DNA of 64,000 nucleotides from Haemonchus contortus. Lineage: Eukaryota; Nematoda; Chromadorea; Rhabditida; Trichostrongylidae. The notes beneath the pieces were generated by a model. It was not told the origin of the DNA. It worked only from the letters and a program-made list of their open reading frames with translations, and did not search any database. The stretch lies in assembly GCA_000469685.2 (NCBI GenBank), contig LS997562.1, positions 37,484,345-37,548,344 of the forward strand, in the 5' to 3' direction. Below are positions 12,006 to 23,800 of this stretch, piece after piece. The position numbers were made by a program, and so were the translations under genes. Position 1 is the stretch's first letter, and the number at the start of each line of letters is the position of its first letter.

Positions 12006-13652
12006 GACAAACCAACAGACACACTTAGCGCGTTATATATAGTAGGATTGCAACTCTTTCGTGTCTAGGACCTCGCCAGCAAGAGATAGCTTGCTTAGCA
12101 CTGCTGTTGTGTGTACGTTGCATCGTTTGGACAGGCTGTAAAAAGAAGTGCGCCAAGTACCCTGCAAGAATCCGCCATTTGGGTACGCCCTGTACCCTCA
12201 ATTTTTGGATAGCTCACCCGGAGAGCCGGGAGGGCGCTATGTAGTTGGATGAGTGGGTGTGGGAGGGCACCTTTCAATGTGCAAGATGTCACACAGAAAG
12301 GAGAAGGGTGCGAGGTTTTTATGCCATCCCGATTCTCTCCAGGGGTAGGACGAGACCAGCGGTTCTGCTCCCTTGTAGGAGCATTCAATTTACTGGGAAC
12401 GAGAATTTTTTTAATTCAAATACTTGAGAAAATGGAAAAGTCTCTGTTTGAAGTTTCGTAAACCCCCAGTTCGAACAGCTGCTGTACTGAAGCCTTGCAA
12501 GTGATTAACCAAGGGACCACTGAATGTGCAAGGAAACTCCCCTTTATGTGACAACCGCTTTGATCAGTTTTCTATACGACGGCTTGTTGCCCTTGAGCAA
12601 GAATGCAGATAGAATGTATGAGAAGGTTGGTGATTGGATGATTGAAAGATGCGCCATGCAATTGACACTCATTCAAAATCGAATGTTGCGGGCGCTGTTG
12701 TAGTTCATCAGTTATGAAAAGTCGTAATGACATGATCGGATAATCCAGGTCGAATTGAAAGATTCTACTTGTGTACCATTTGAACAGAAATTTTTCAAGT
12801 AAAGTAATTTTTTGGACAATTTCAAAAATAATCAAAAAGTTCGGAATTATTCCGGATCCGGACTCCAGATTCCAAAAAATTTCTGTCATCGTCTGGGATT
12901 TTGAACAGCCTGTTTTCTAGCTGGTGAAACTTAAACAAAGAAATGAAGCATCCTTCTCGTTACTTTGGTGTACGCCTACCAGCTTCGTTTTTAACATATG
13001 CCTGATTTCTTCTGGACTACTTTCACATGTGCTGTATGTTCAGCCTAAGTGATGCTGCGATCGTACCGCTTATTGCACCCTTACCCTTTTACATATCACC
13101 CGCAAGCTATCAAGGAGGAGGACTACACCTCTTGGACCTTTTTACCTCATTGGAAATTGCCGGATTCTGCTTTGAGATTTTTTATTTGAAGTAATTCAGC
13201 TCATCAGTGAAGAGGCTTCTAATTTGTTTATAGTTCTGGAATCTGAAAAGAGTGGGTGCATCTAAGAAGCAAGACCTTCCAGGGTGTCCTTCTCTATTGT
13301 GGTATGCGGCTAAGACCTGTTGCTAAATGACTGTATAGGGGGACATATGTAGGAGAGATTGCCAACTCCTTTCCCCTTTAATTTAGGCTGGTATTAGACT
13401 TGTTTCGAAAATCTGCAGATACACGATCATCAATATGGGTGGAATTGGCCGCTTCTTTTTCATCTTCAAGCTAATGTGTTGGCTACCATTTTGCTTTAAT
13501 TTATTTATTCAATTCCGTTTAGTCCATACTGTGGTTTTTTCCATACTACCGTACTTGCAGTTTATAAGGTATATTAAGCCAGCGAATAGATACTCCAAAC
13601 AATTGGTTTTACCCAAACAATCGAAGGAATATGAAGTTCGTAAGGAGTTAAA

Positions 13653-13958
13653 GCGGAAGCGAACGAAGTGACGTGGCAAAAGACGCACTCCACGCACGCA
13701 TGGTCACAGGTTCGAATCCCGGGTCGATATCTACCTAAGCCAACCAAGTCTTCCATCCCTCCGGGGTCGGATAATCGGTACCAGACTCGTTTGGGATGAT
13801 AAAAGCACTGAATCGTACACCGGCTGGCTACCACAAGTCATTGTATAGGCCAGATACACATTCAATAAGCCACTACGATTCTGAATGGAAGTAGAATGCT
13901 TGGGTGCATCCCTCAGACTGGATTGATCCACACCAGGAGACTTTACCCTTTATCCTTT
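13653..13958 (+). mobile_element. SINE copy
   Basis: B box CAGGTTCGAATCCCGGGTCG intact; body CCAACCAAGTCTTCCATCCC, GATAAAAGCACTGAATCG and TCCCTCAGACTGGATTGATC match the reference copy. Possible decayed target duplication AAGGAGTTAAAG / GAGGAGCTGAAG at its ends. Confidence 0.88.
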
Positions 13959-14004
13959 GAGGAGCTGAAGCTAGATAGTCTCAAAGCAGATTGTGCGGTG
14001 GGAA

Positions 14005-14281
14005 AGGTTTTGCTTTTGATCAATCCCGTCTGGGAATACGCCCAAGCATTCTACTTCCATTTGGAATCGTAGTGGCGTAATCAGTGCGTATGTGGCCTGT
14101 ACAATGACTTGTGGTGACCAGCCGATGTACAAGTCGGTGCTCTAGTCCTCCCAGAAAAGTCCCAATTAACCGACTCCAAAGGGATGGAAGGTGTAGTTGG
14201 CCTGACTAATTGTCGATCCGTGATTCGAACTCGTGACCATGCTTGCGGGATAGTGTGCCACTTGTCACTACACCATTAAAA
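14005..14281 (-). mobile_element. SINE copy, reverse, forming an inverted pair with 13653-13958
   Basis: Runs GATCAATCCCGTCTGGGA to GTGCCACTTGTCACTACACC in reverse. With the copy just upstream it makes a ~300-bp inverted repeat separated by about 50 bp, capable of a long hairpin if transcribed. Confidence 0.88.
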
Positions 14282-14299
14282 CCCATGACAACTACAACA

Positions 14300-14380
14300 G
14301 TATAAAAAAGTTTTGCAGTTACAGTAGAAATTTCGATGTGTATATTAATTTTCACTTTTTCCCCTCCTCGCTAATGGCGC
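14300..14380 (+). repeat. 5' fragment of the 1.7-kb dispersed repeat
   Basis: AGTATAAAA, then GTTACAGTAGAAATTT and CTAATGGCGCAG, parallel the first ~70 bp of copies A and B, which supports TATAAAA as the real left end of the family. Confidence 0.55.
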
Positions 14381-14728
14381 AGCAGGTGAATGTGAAATGA
14401 CTGGGCAAGGAGCTTTTGGCTCAGACGTGGCTCATTTTCGTGGGTTGCTTACTTTAAAAATCATAACTTTTATCGCCTACCTGAAGCAAATATGAGATTT
14501 TGTACGGACGCCATAGACCAGAATTTTAGTCTCACCCAAAGCCGAATGTTTGCTTATAATTTAGCTTTTTGTTATGTAAAATACGCTCTAAAATTTTTTA
14601 ACACTCATAAGGACAGTCCACTAACGGAAGTGGAATTCGGAAAACTTCAAACTCAGAAACAAAAACCAAAGGATGTAGTTGACAAATTTCAAGGCTCTCT
14701 TTACATTACTGAGAATTTCCTGTTTTAG

Positions 14729-14838
14729 ATGGCGAAACTGAAGTTGATCTGTTGGTGCCGGTCGAAAGCGCTCTCAATAGCGATCCACGGGTTTTTCGTG
14801 CCAAAGGCATCGATAGTCTGCCAGCAATAGGAATTCAG
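14729..14838 (+). CDS. cle-1: Collagen exon: start of TSPN (laminin-G-like) domain
   Basis: The acceptor TGTTTTAG precedes it and donor GTAAGA follows. It is open only when the first two bases complete a codon (previous exon phase 1), reading ..[13 protein letters not shown]...LPAIGIQ, and ends in phase 0. The VDLL strand matches the opening of collagen XVIII TSPN domains. The matching upstream exon was not found. Confidence 0.85.
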
Positions 14839-17800
14839 GTAAGAAAGCAACTAAGCGATTTGACAAAGGAGCAACAGAATCTTCAGAACGCTGCTAATTT
14901 GACCCGCTGATAGGGTCCAGGGTAGCGGTTGGAAGCCTAGACTCTAGCCTAGCCTAGCTCAGCCTAGACATTCCCCAGGCCACGAAATCAGTCTAATCCA
15001 GTGAGCCATTTAGACAATTCAGTTTGTAGTGAATCGTGAGCGATGCTGGTTCTGTTGAAACCCATTTTGGAGCCCATGCACAATTCAGCGCTGTTATTCT
15101 CCCATATGGAGTTGGTATTAACTATCCTAAGATAAGAATAGAAGTGCTCAAAGGGTAGTATCCCATCTCCGGTATGATTTCCAAAAGGTATGGGATCCTT
15201 TCGCATCATCATCCATTGTCATACTTACAGAAGTTCAGTTTAGAAAATGGAAAATTGAAATTTGTTTCAAAGTTTACATCATAAAGTTTTCCTGCAGGAA
15301 TTACGGAAAATAGCAAATTAAGAAAAAATCGGATAACTTTTGGAAACTCTTCCCAAACCTCGTCAAAAATATTGTTCACTCATGCTCAGAATCCCTCTCC
15401 ATCCCATGCTTGAGGGAACGGTTATGCGTGAAAAGCTAATTGAAAGTACACAAAGGGCGGGTGGATATCTCGGATTCGTATAGCAGGGCAAACTCACAAA
15501 ACATAAAAGATTAATGGTTATTGATCGGTGCTTGTAGTTTTTTCTGGAAATATGCTAAAAAGTTGAAGAGCTCGTTTACTGAGATAGCATGCTCCACCGG
15601 GGCCCCTTGGTTCCAGTCCATTTGCTAAATCTAATGACTTATATGGTATGTTAGGCAAATCGTAAGTTAGCAGGGCGAAATAGTCTCCTCCCAATAAGTG
15701 GCGCTAGGTAACCTGGCTGTGATGGTGTCTGATAGTTGAGAACGGATCGAGCCGGATCGAGTGGTAAAGGCCGCGAAAAGGAGCGCCTCGAACCACTGCG
15801 CTATGGGATATGCAAGGCCTTCTTGTAACTCGGCGGTTCGAGGCGCTGGGTGCTTCACCTTTTGATCGATTATTCTGTAAACAGCCGATATCGCCTTCTT
15901 TCCCTTCAATGTCTTTAAATATTAAAAAGTTACCGTAGGTAAAATATGCATAAATTTCTTTTTTTTCCTTTTAAGTCTCTAATCCCTTTATTGCCCTACT
16001 CTATTCCTTTCGATAAAAACTCCTTTAACTTCTTTTCCACCTTGCTGCCAATATCAATGTGCTGCTGTCGGTGATTGTTGATCGGCCGAGGGGATCTGCT
16101 GATGTGTGATCCGTCGTTATCCCTCGACTCCCTGCGGCGAGAGGTAGCTCACTTAGCATCGCCATTGGATGTACGTTGCACCGCTTGAAAGGGGTCACAA
16201 TGTAAAGAGCAGAGTGGGTTTCCCTATAGTACATCACATAACGCAATCGCAATTTTTGGATAGCTCACCCGGGTATCTGGGAGGGCGTTAGTATTGATGT
16301 GGGTAGAAGTTAAAAAGGCAGAAGTTTTATCCAAACACATAGTTAAGCAGTAGTGGAGGTTTCTTCACATGTGGTGGGAAGTCTTTCTCATCGTATTTCT
16401 TCAAAACGTCTCGATCTCGTTCTTCAAGAGTGGTCAGGAACAAGGGTTTCCTGCTTCGTTGGATAAAGTAACAGCTCGATGCTGGCGGAGCTTTTGTGGA
16501 TTTTATTATTTTTTATTTTTCTACCACATATTGGAAATCACGAACTTTTTCCTAGTAGTGAAGCTGTTTCAATTATTTTTTTTGCAGTGCAACATACTGC
16601 TCTTAGAAGAAATTGCAAGACGAGGAGTGAAAGGGTCAAAAGGTTCATAGGCAATTCGAGGTAGGCCGTGAAATCGGCCCCCACTCAAAATGGAATGTGT
16701 ATTTGAAAACATTTGTAAGGGTTGTTCGATGGCTTGTGGTACAAAGCGGTGTATTTGAAAATATTCCTAAAGGCCTAAGTCTTGGAATATTGATGCTCCG
16801 TGGAGCAACGGGGAGCTGGGTTCACTGGGAGCGGGTTTCGATCTAGAGACCTTCATATCAGCACCTTTTCCCAGTGCAACACTCCTTTTCTTGATTGAGA
16901 AGTGATTGGTTCAACAAGTACAGCGACGCTACGGACTTCTTGTTCTTTCCTGAGCGGTTCACTAGATTATGCCGATACCTCCCTGGTCTACTTACAAAAG
17001 CCTTCACGGTTCCAGTTTTGAACAGAATGCATGGCGCATCCGAATAATGCAGAGTGGTCACCAAAAATTTTGCCTACCCGAGCAGTTTGGTATGTAGCAA
17101 ACTTTTAATGCCGCACTGTCAATGTTGATAGAGGGGACGAATGTAGTAACAAGTGGCTCGCATGGTACAGAGATCGAATAGTGGCTCGCTATCCGCCCAG
17201 ATTAGAGAGGCCTTCATCTCCCACTGGGTCAGTATATCAGCGCTTTGATTGACTCCTCAGACTAGTCTGAGGAGTTAATCAAAGCGGTGACTTGGGCATC
17301 AACTAGCCATCCCAAATCAGCCCTTAGGCCACATACTTGTATGCATTCAAACTCTATTAGGATCTCGAATAAAAGTCGAATACGGGGAGCATCCCATAAC
17401 CACATTGTTTAGCTCCCGAGGAGTCGATCTTCCCGTGATCCTGCAATATCTGAGAAAATGCAAGCATCGAAAAACGATGCAACTAATATTGAGTGAATTG
17501 TTGTTCAACGAAGGGCTTGGGTATCAAGTTTCAGTAATGTCCTTTTTTCCTATGTGCGCTATAGCCCGCTCCAGGAACTTCTTTCATACAAGCCGATCAC
17601 GTCGTGAAATGTATACATAGGCACCGCCCTTTACCATAGCATCACAACTGTGTCATGCTCATGAAAAACCCTACAGAAGTCTCAAATACAGCTTAGAGGT
17701 GCAGATGGTGCAGTGGCAAGTGGCGCACTATCACAAACCCTTTCAAAGAGTAAGATTCCATCTCCAGAACGAGATAAACCGATTAGGTTACACCATCATG

Positions 17801-20800
17801 TGATGGGCAGTGAGTGGCAAACCCATCTCTATCATGTTGCCTGCCGAGGGGATCAGATGGTTTAATTGGACTTTCGAAAAGCTGCCTTATAGGTGAAAAC
17901 TGGGCAAACTGCCAAGCAGGGAGAGAGATAATGTAGGTTCATTTAAGTCAAAACGATAATCTATTGAATTCTTATTTCAGAGAGGAGTCGAGATTGCGGT
18001 ACCGTATCGATTATATCTACCACGACGGTTCTTTCCACAGTTCTCCTTATTGGCTTCTGTTAAGCCAATGGATCGGCGAGGCGGTTATCTGTTTGCTATC
18101 GTTAATCCATACGATACTTTGGTAGACGTTGGTGTGCTGTTAGAACCAGCAGGTGAGATCGTGATCTTTTACCAAGGGCCAAGAAGTTTTTGATGAACCA
18201 GGAACATGACTACCTTAGGGTATTTTGAAGCTGTACGTTCAGGATTCCTCTAGGTTGTAGTAGATTCTCTAAAGGCTCAAGGCATCTAACCCAAGGAATG
18301 ATACCTAAGAGCTTTCCCCTTTTATCTAAGATATTCTCTTTCGTCGAATCAGATTCTGGGGCAGTTCCTAGAGTTGCAGAACTGATTGCCCTGAAAACAA
18401 AAATTGAAGACTGGTTTTGGCATTCAGACAGGATAGTGAAGAAATCCTACAGTTTCAGGCTCTGGTCAGACGAACATCTCACTGATCTATTCGTCCCGTC
18501 GCGATGCGACGTCTCGCGCGATTGCTTCATTCCTTGTGCCCGAGTTCGTACAGCAGTGGACACAGATCGCATTCGAAGTCACCAAAGATTCAGTGACCCT
18601 TTATTTCAAATGCATTCGATTCGCTGAAAGAGAGGTAAGCCTATGTGAAAGGACGTCAGCAATCCCTAGCTTATGCCAGGACACTCAGTAATACTGAATC
18701 TCTTTATACAAGTCCGGTACAAACATTCTTCCAAAAGCAGTCCGCTTGGCTAGGTCAGTGTACTTCTGATTCAACACCCTCCTTGATATCTGAATAGGTA
18801 AGCGGGTCTACAGTTCGGTATGCTGCTGTAGGAGATCTAACCAAAGCAACCATCCAAGCCATGTTACGACGAGACAACTAATTGAGAGCTGCTGGGAGCA
18901 GATCGAGACTAGATACCACTGGATATCCAATGCATTTATAAATTAGACCTCTAAGTCCGTCCTTAGAAGTTTCAAGCTGCTCTTTTCTTCTTACTGTCCA
19001 GAAACCTCCCATTACCAGAACTCTATGATGCTCGTAAATCTGCGAATGATCGTAGAACGATGGTGCATGGAACTATGCTGCCAGTACATCCGAAGAGCCT
19101 CTGTTTGCTGTTCTTAGGCCTATTGCTCCTTTGTGATGCTCTTTTCCCATTTTTATTGAAATTTTAATGCCTCACAAAGTATAGCTGTTATGCATACATT
19201 GTATGTTGGGCAGTTTCAAACAAGCCGTCGTAATAAGGCTTAGGTTTCATAAAAGAAAATAATGGCTGGACCTTTGAACGCTCAAATACTGGGCTCTCCA
19301 GATGACAACACTCTCTTCATATGGGAAGACTGACCCATCTCAGTGTAAATGTTTGGAGTTTGGCGCAGCTTGCGCAGTGGTGGCTTCGAAATTCCAAAAA
19401 GTTCTTAGGTGGAAGGGCTAGAGCTAGAGAAAAGCCAAATAGCTCCTACCTGACTTTGGGTCGAGAGTCAAGCCTTGCATCGGCATTCGCTGTGTCAATG
19501 ATTACCAAATATTAGGTTGGCAAATAAGTCCTGCGACAAAAAATTTGAAGCGTTGAAAATTTGCATCAACAGTGTGAACACGGTAGCAAGGGTGATAAAC
19601 TTGTAGGACATTCCCCGGGCAATCAATGCATGAGTGAATAAGGGCACGCGTGTGGGCTTTCACAGTATTACGGTCAATGAATGGACAACATCCGATTCGT
19701 ATCATCACCTTCTACTGAGCACGCCAAGGAAAAAACGCGGGTGTAGCGGCTCGAAATATCAGGAATCTATTCGATGCTAGCACTGCTTACCGATCAGCGG
19801 TCAACAATCGGTTGGATCGCTTCATTGCAGGAGATACCAGCCTTTTGAGTAATGTAAGCATTGCCCTTTAATTTGATGGAAGTTGAAATAATCCATCCAC
19901 TGTGAGATGCTGAACGTGGAGTAGTTGGACACAGCTATCGCTTGCAACTACGACCCCCTTTATTTGGCCAACCGGTTTAGAGAAGGACGATCAGACCGTA
20001 AATCAGGTCCCCACAGAGGGAGAACGCACGTCGAAAATTCACTTTAGACTCACGCCAAAAGTTCACCGATCTCGCTTGGTCCCAGGTTACTCATCAGTCG
20101 TACTCCCGGAGTATTCCCCCTTTTAACTACCATGTGCTCCGCCTTTTTGAGCACCCCGTTGGGGAAAGAAAATTCGTAACTTAATGCGATCCAAAAACGG
20201 CAGTCAATTACTTCTTCGAATCAGAGCTCCCTCACTCCTGAAGAGATGGCATCAGTGATTGGCTCAAAGGATAAAAGAAGGTTGTTGACTTCTCCGGTAA
20301 ATATTTTTCCGAAAATTGATTGGTATGAAAAAATTTAGAAATGATTTAAAAAAAGGTCTCCATTTTGTCGCAGGACTTATTTGCCAACCTAATACATCTA
20401 GGACTGAATGTAATGACTCAAGCGACTCTTGCGAGGGCGTATACCGGTTGATATTTTTCGAGCATATCGAAGAGTAGTCGAAAGCATGGCGTAACCCTTT
20501 CCTTTTCCTTTTCAGATACGTGATCTTCCGCAGTTGATAATGGAAGACGCCCATAAGTTGTATATCGGAAGTGCTGGGCCAATACTTGGATCCGGATTTG
20601 AGGTACGCTTTTATACCTGTTCAATCTTTCAGTGGCTCGACGTCAGGCAGGCAGGAAGAGGACGTTTGGAGGGCTCTAAGGAAAAAGAGCAATCCGTAGT
20701 AGCGTGATTCTCGATCGGTTTTCTGAACTCGCAATTGGCATTTCTTCAGTTTACATTCACACGCTGTATCTGTCCAAATGCCTCGGATGAGTCGTGCGGA

Positions 20801-23800
20801 GTTCTTTTGTCGTTGGCGCTGCCTCCTCCTCTACAGCTCGCAACTCATTCACTTGCATACGCATCACTCAGCCGCTTCCTCTGTACTCTCGACTTCCTTT
20901 TTTCTCTTTCTCGGCATTGACCCAAGTTTTTGAAGGCTATCAAAGCTTGCGAATTACTACGATCAATTATTGATAATTCCAGAATCGTTCATTTCTCGGC
21001 TGGATTCCCGCCACTAGAGCGTTCTCAATACTTATCTATTTATTTTTTCGACATTTTTGCTGGCCAAATAAGGCCCTGTAGATCCTTCTGCAAGAAATAA
21101 TCGAAAAAATATTCAGGCAATAGAAATGAGAACCATCTGAGAAATGATAATTCATGGGAAACAATTGCTAGAATATAGTGATATCAAAATTACAGTACTC
21201 ATTGATATTGCCATGATTTTTGTCCAAAGTCGGAATTTTTTTTAAATTTTCCCTCATTCGTGGAGTTCTTCAACGCTCATAAAACTAGGAAATTTCCTGA
21301 AATTTTTTTAAGGATATGTATCCTTTGATGTTGGGCCAGTAACCCATCAGACGGAACAGGGTCGTTTCATTTTTATCACCCAGAGCGGCTTTTCTTATGT
21401 CCTGTGTTATGAAGGCTAAGATGAAACTACCAAGATTACATAAAAAGCTACTATCCTTCCCTAAGCAGCATTGATGTAAGTACCTTCAATGATGATGGAT
21501 GATATAATGCTAAGAAATCCTAGCGTTCGACGGAGCAAACTTCTAATTCATGTCGTACTTGAAGGAAGAAAATTGTGAGGAAATGCATGTGCATCACTGG
21601 AAATGATATTGCTTACTTTTATGTAGAGATCTTCTCCCAAGGTTAGCGGTTCCCTATGGTTGGAGTTCTTCTCGAGAGGGTTGGCCGTTCGAGCAGAAGT
21701 AAAACGATTAGCTTGGAGGCTCCAAATGGGTCCAATGAAACCTTCAGTGATGGATTAAAAAAGGTTTTAAATGATTTAAACAGTCGCAGAGAGATTTCGA
21801 AGGACTGAGTACACCTGGAAATGCCCGATTTCGGCGTGCTATAGACAGGTGGTAAACTTAGAGCTCCCATCGATTATCGTTCCCGTTTAGGATGGGCTCG
21901 AATGAGCCCATGTATCAGGCTCTCATTCAGAATTGTCATAGTATTTGAATGCGTTTTGCTTTATGTAGTGATTTATTTTAACCAGGAAAATGTCCTACAA
22001 ATCAGCTTGTTATCTTCCCAAGCGAGTACACCATTGAAGAGGTAAATGGCCTGACTAACAAGGGCTAGAGGAACCAGGAGTCAGATGGGTAGCACTCTTC
22101 AAAATGGTTTGGCATATCTCTTTTCGCGTCTATTCGAATTTTCTTCGATGTCAACCTTCTACTACACCCTCTGGAGGTTTTCTGAACTCATTTCTATCAG
22201 GGAAATGACTGCCGAACCCTTGTAACTGTAAACCCTCCTGTGGAGCAAAAACAAGTTAGTAGCTTATGAGAGAAAGATTCCAGCGGTACGTAACATTAGC
22301 CCGCTTCCGTTTACGTAGAAAGATTGTTTATTATTATCATCCATTGAGTCGAAATACCCTCCCACATTAGTCAATATCGGGTAAGAGGTGGTGCTATGAC
22401 TAGAATTTCAACCCTTTCGTTTTTCTTTGTTAGAGCCGTAAGCATGGCTCAAGGGCTTCAACTTGCTGTCTGTTCCGTTTTCACCCACCTATTCCTTACT
22501 AATCGACATCGCAATGGAAACCCATGCCGACAATAGTCATACCACCTTTAGCCTATCCGTCGAAGCCTGAACTTCCTGTATGACCGAAAAACTAATAAAA
22601 TAGGTAGATTGTTGAGAATGGCTCGCTACATTTTGCTATTTTCTCAAACAATTTCCGCGAAGGACGAATTTTCATTAAAAAAATTCCGTCGAGCGAAGAC
22701 TATCCAATCGTCGAAGTGGAGTCTTGCCGATAATTCGCACATAATGTGTCTTTTCCCAGACGACTTTTTTCGTCTATTCTCTCACATTCCCTAGTATCAC
22801 CTCCGTAGCCGAACCCTGCATAATTACAGAATTCCACGGGGTGTCATCAAGTATATAGTGAGCAATACAGTAACACTCTAACTGTGTGCCTTCATTAGTA
22901 AGTCACCGGCAAACTTTTTAAGGACGTTTATGCATGGGTATATGGTCTGCCAGAAGTGTCGTTCATTTGGGCGAAGCTCGGGTTCAGCTTTATTACGTAG
23001 GATCTATGAATAGCTAAGGTTGCCTTTGCTGCTGCTTTCTGACTTTGTATGATTTAGCATTTTTGATGAATTCGCATTAGGTCTTGAAGGCCTACTTCTC
23101 ATGAGCTCCTGGTCAACTCGAATTTTTCGAGCATTCAAAGTTTATGCTAACTATAATGAGTTCTAGCATTCTGAATGAAGGTGGAATGTGAGGGCGCGTC
23201 CCATTGACAGGATTGGTTAAGGCCTCCTTTCTTTCCTATCCTCCATCTTCTCACACTCCATAAAGACTTTCTCCTTCATCCTCTGAGTAGAAGATCTTGT
23301 TAGTGACCTCTTTCAATCGTCTATGAGAGCAACCCTGAACCAGTGGATGGTCATTCTTCCCAGCAAATGGCTTTATGACTTTTTTTGACGAATTTTTTGA
23401 AAATTTCAGAGAATCGTCTTTTCTCATAAACCTCTAGCCCAGCTCAGTTTCATTTTTTCGGGATCGGCGAGTCCTATTTTTCAAAGCTTCGTTAGCACCC
23501 ACTCGATATTCGATGCTATTGGAAAAGACTCCACCCACCATTTGATGTTATCAGAAAAGACTTTGACAGTGTATCTTCGGAACCATCTTCTTCTGGAATA
23601 ACAGTCCGAAGCTCTCTTCTCAAGAAAGCCCCTTTCTCCAAGACGGGAACCAAACTCCTACTAAAGCAAAGTTTAAAAAATATATTGCTAAGACGTGATT
23701 TTTGCGTTGACAATAGTCAGCTTGAAATTGCTCCTAATAATTTTCGAACTAGTTTTGACCTAATGTTTTACTTCTACAACGTTTCCTCGCCTACAAGAAT

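Larger units (their letters stand above)
10081..12047 (-). mobile_element. Non-autonomous Helitron-like element, 1,967 bp
   Basis: On the minus strand it begins TCCTACTATATATAACGCG (5' TC end, 12047) and ends ...GGCCCGACTGG (CTRR end, 10081). A GC-rich hairpin (GCCCGGC GTA GCCGGGC, about 10130-10146) lies upstream of the 3' terminus, and there is no terminal repeat. It sits between host A and T without target duplication. The related repeat copy at 7321-7351 preserves the uninterrupted site: host ATTTATTTCTA joins TTGCAA exactly at the predicted ends. These are the defining structural traits of Helitrons. No Rep/helicase coding sequence is present; the interior is mostly minisatellite. Confidence 0.88.
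8964..13320 (+). repeat. Dispersed ~1.7-kb repeat, copy B, interrupted by three insertions
   Basis: Pieces are 8964-9206, 9534-9778, about 10069-10080 and 12048-13320, about 1.78 kb in all, in the same order as copy A. Insertions are a SINE (9219-9521), an unidentified ~290-bp segment (about 9779-10068) and the Helitron (10081-12047). Confidence 0.85.
14839..17980 (+). other. Collagen intron between first two TSPN exons found (3.1 kb)
   Basis: No coding exon recognised. It contains a fragment of the 1.7-kb dispersed repeat (about 16085-16335), a tRNA-like A-box/B-box relic on the minus strand around 15715-15860 (CATAGCGCAGTGGTTCGAG), a degenerate SINE (17131-17400) with an internal palindrome, and a SINE head at 17692-17750. 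Confidence 0.6.

Noticed and set aside
14492..14728. Open frame of 78 codons just before the first TSPN exon
   Set aside because: It ends at the splice acceptor in a different frame from the exon and matches no family; intronic or upstream DNA.
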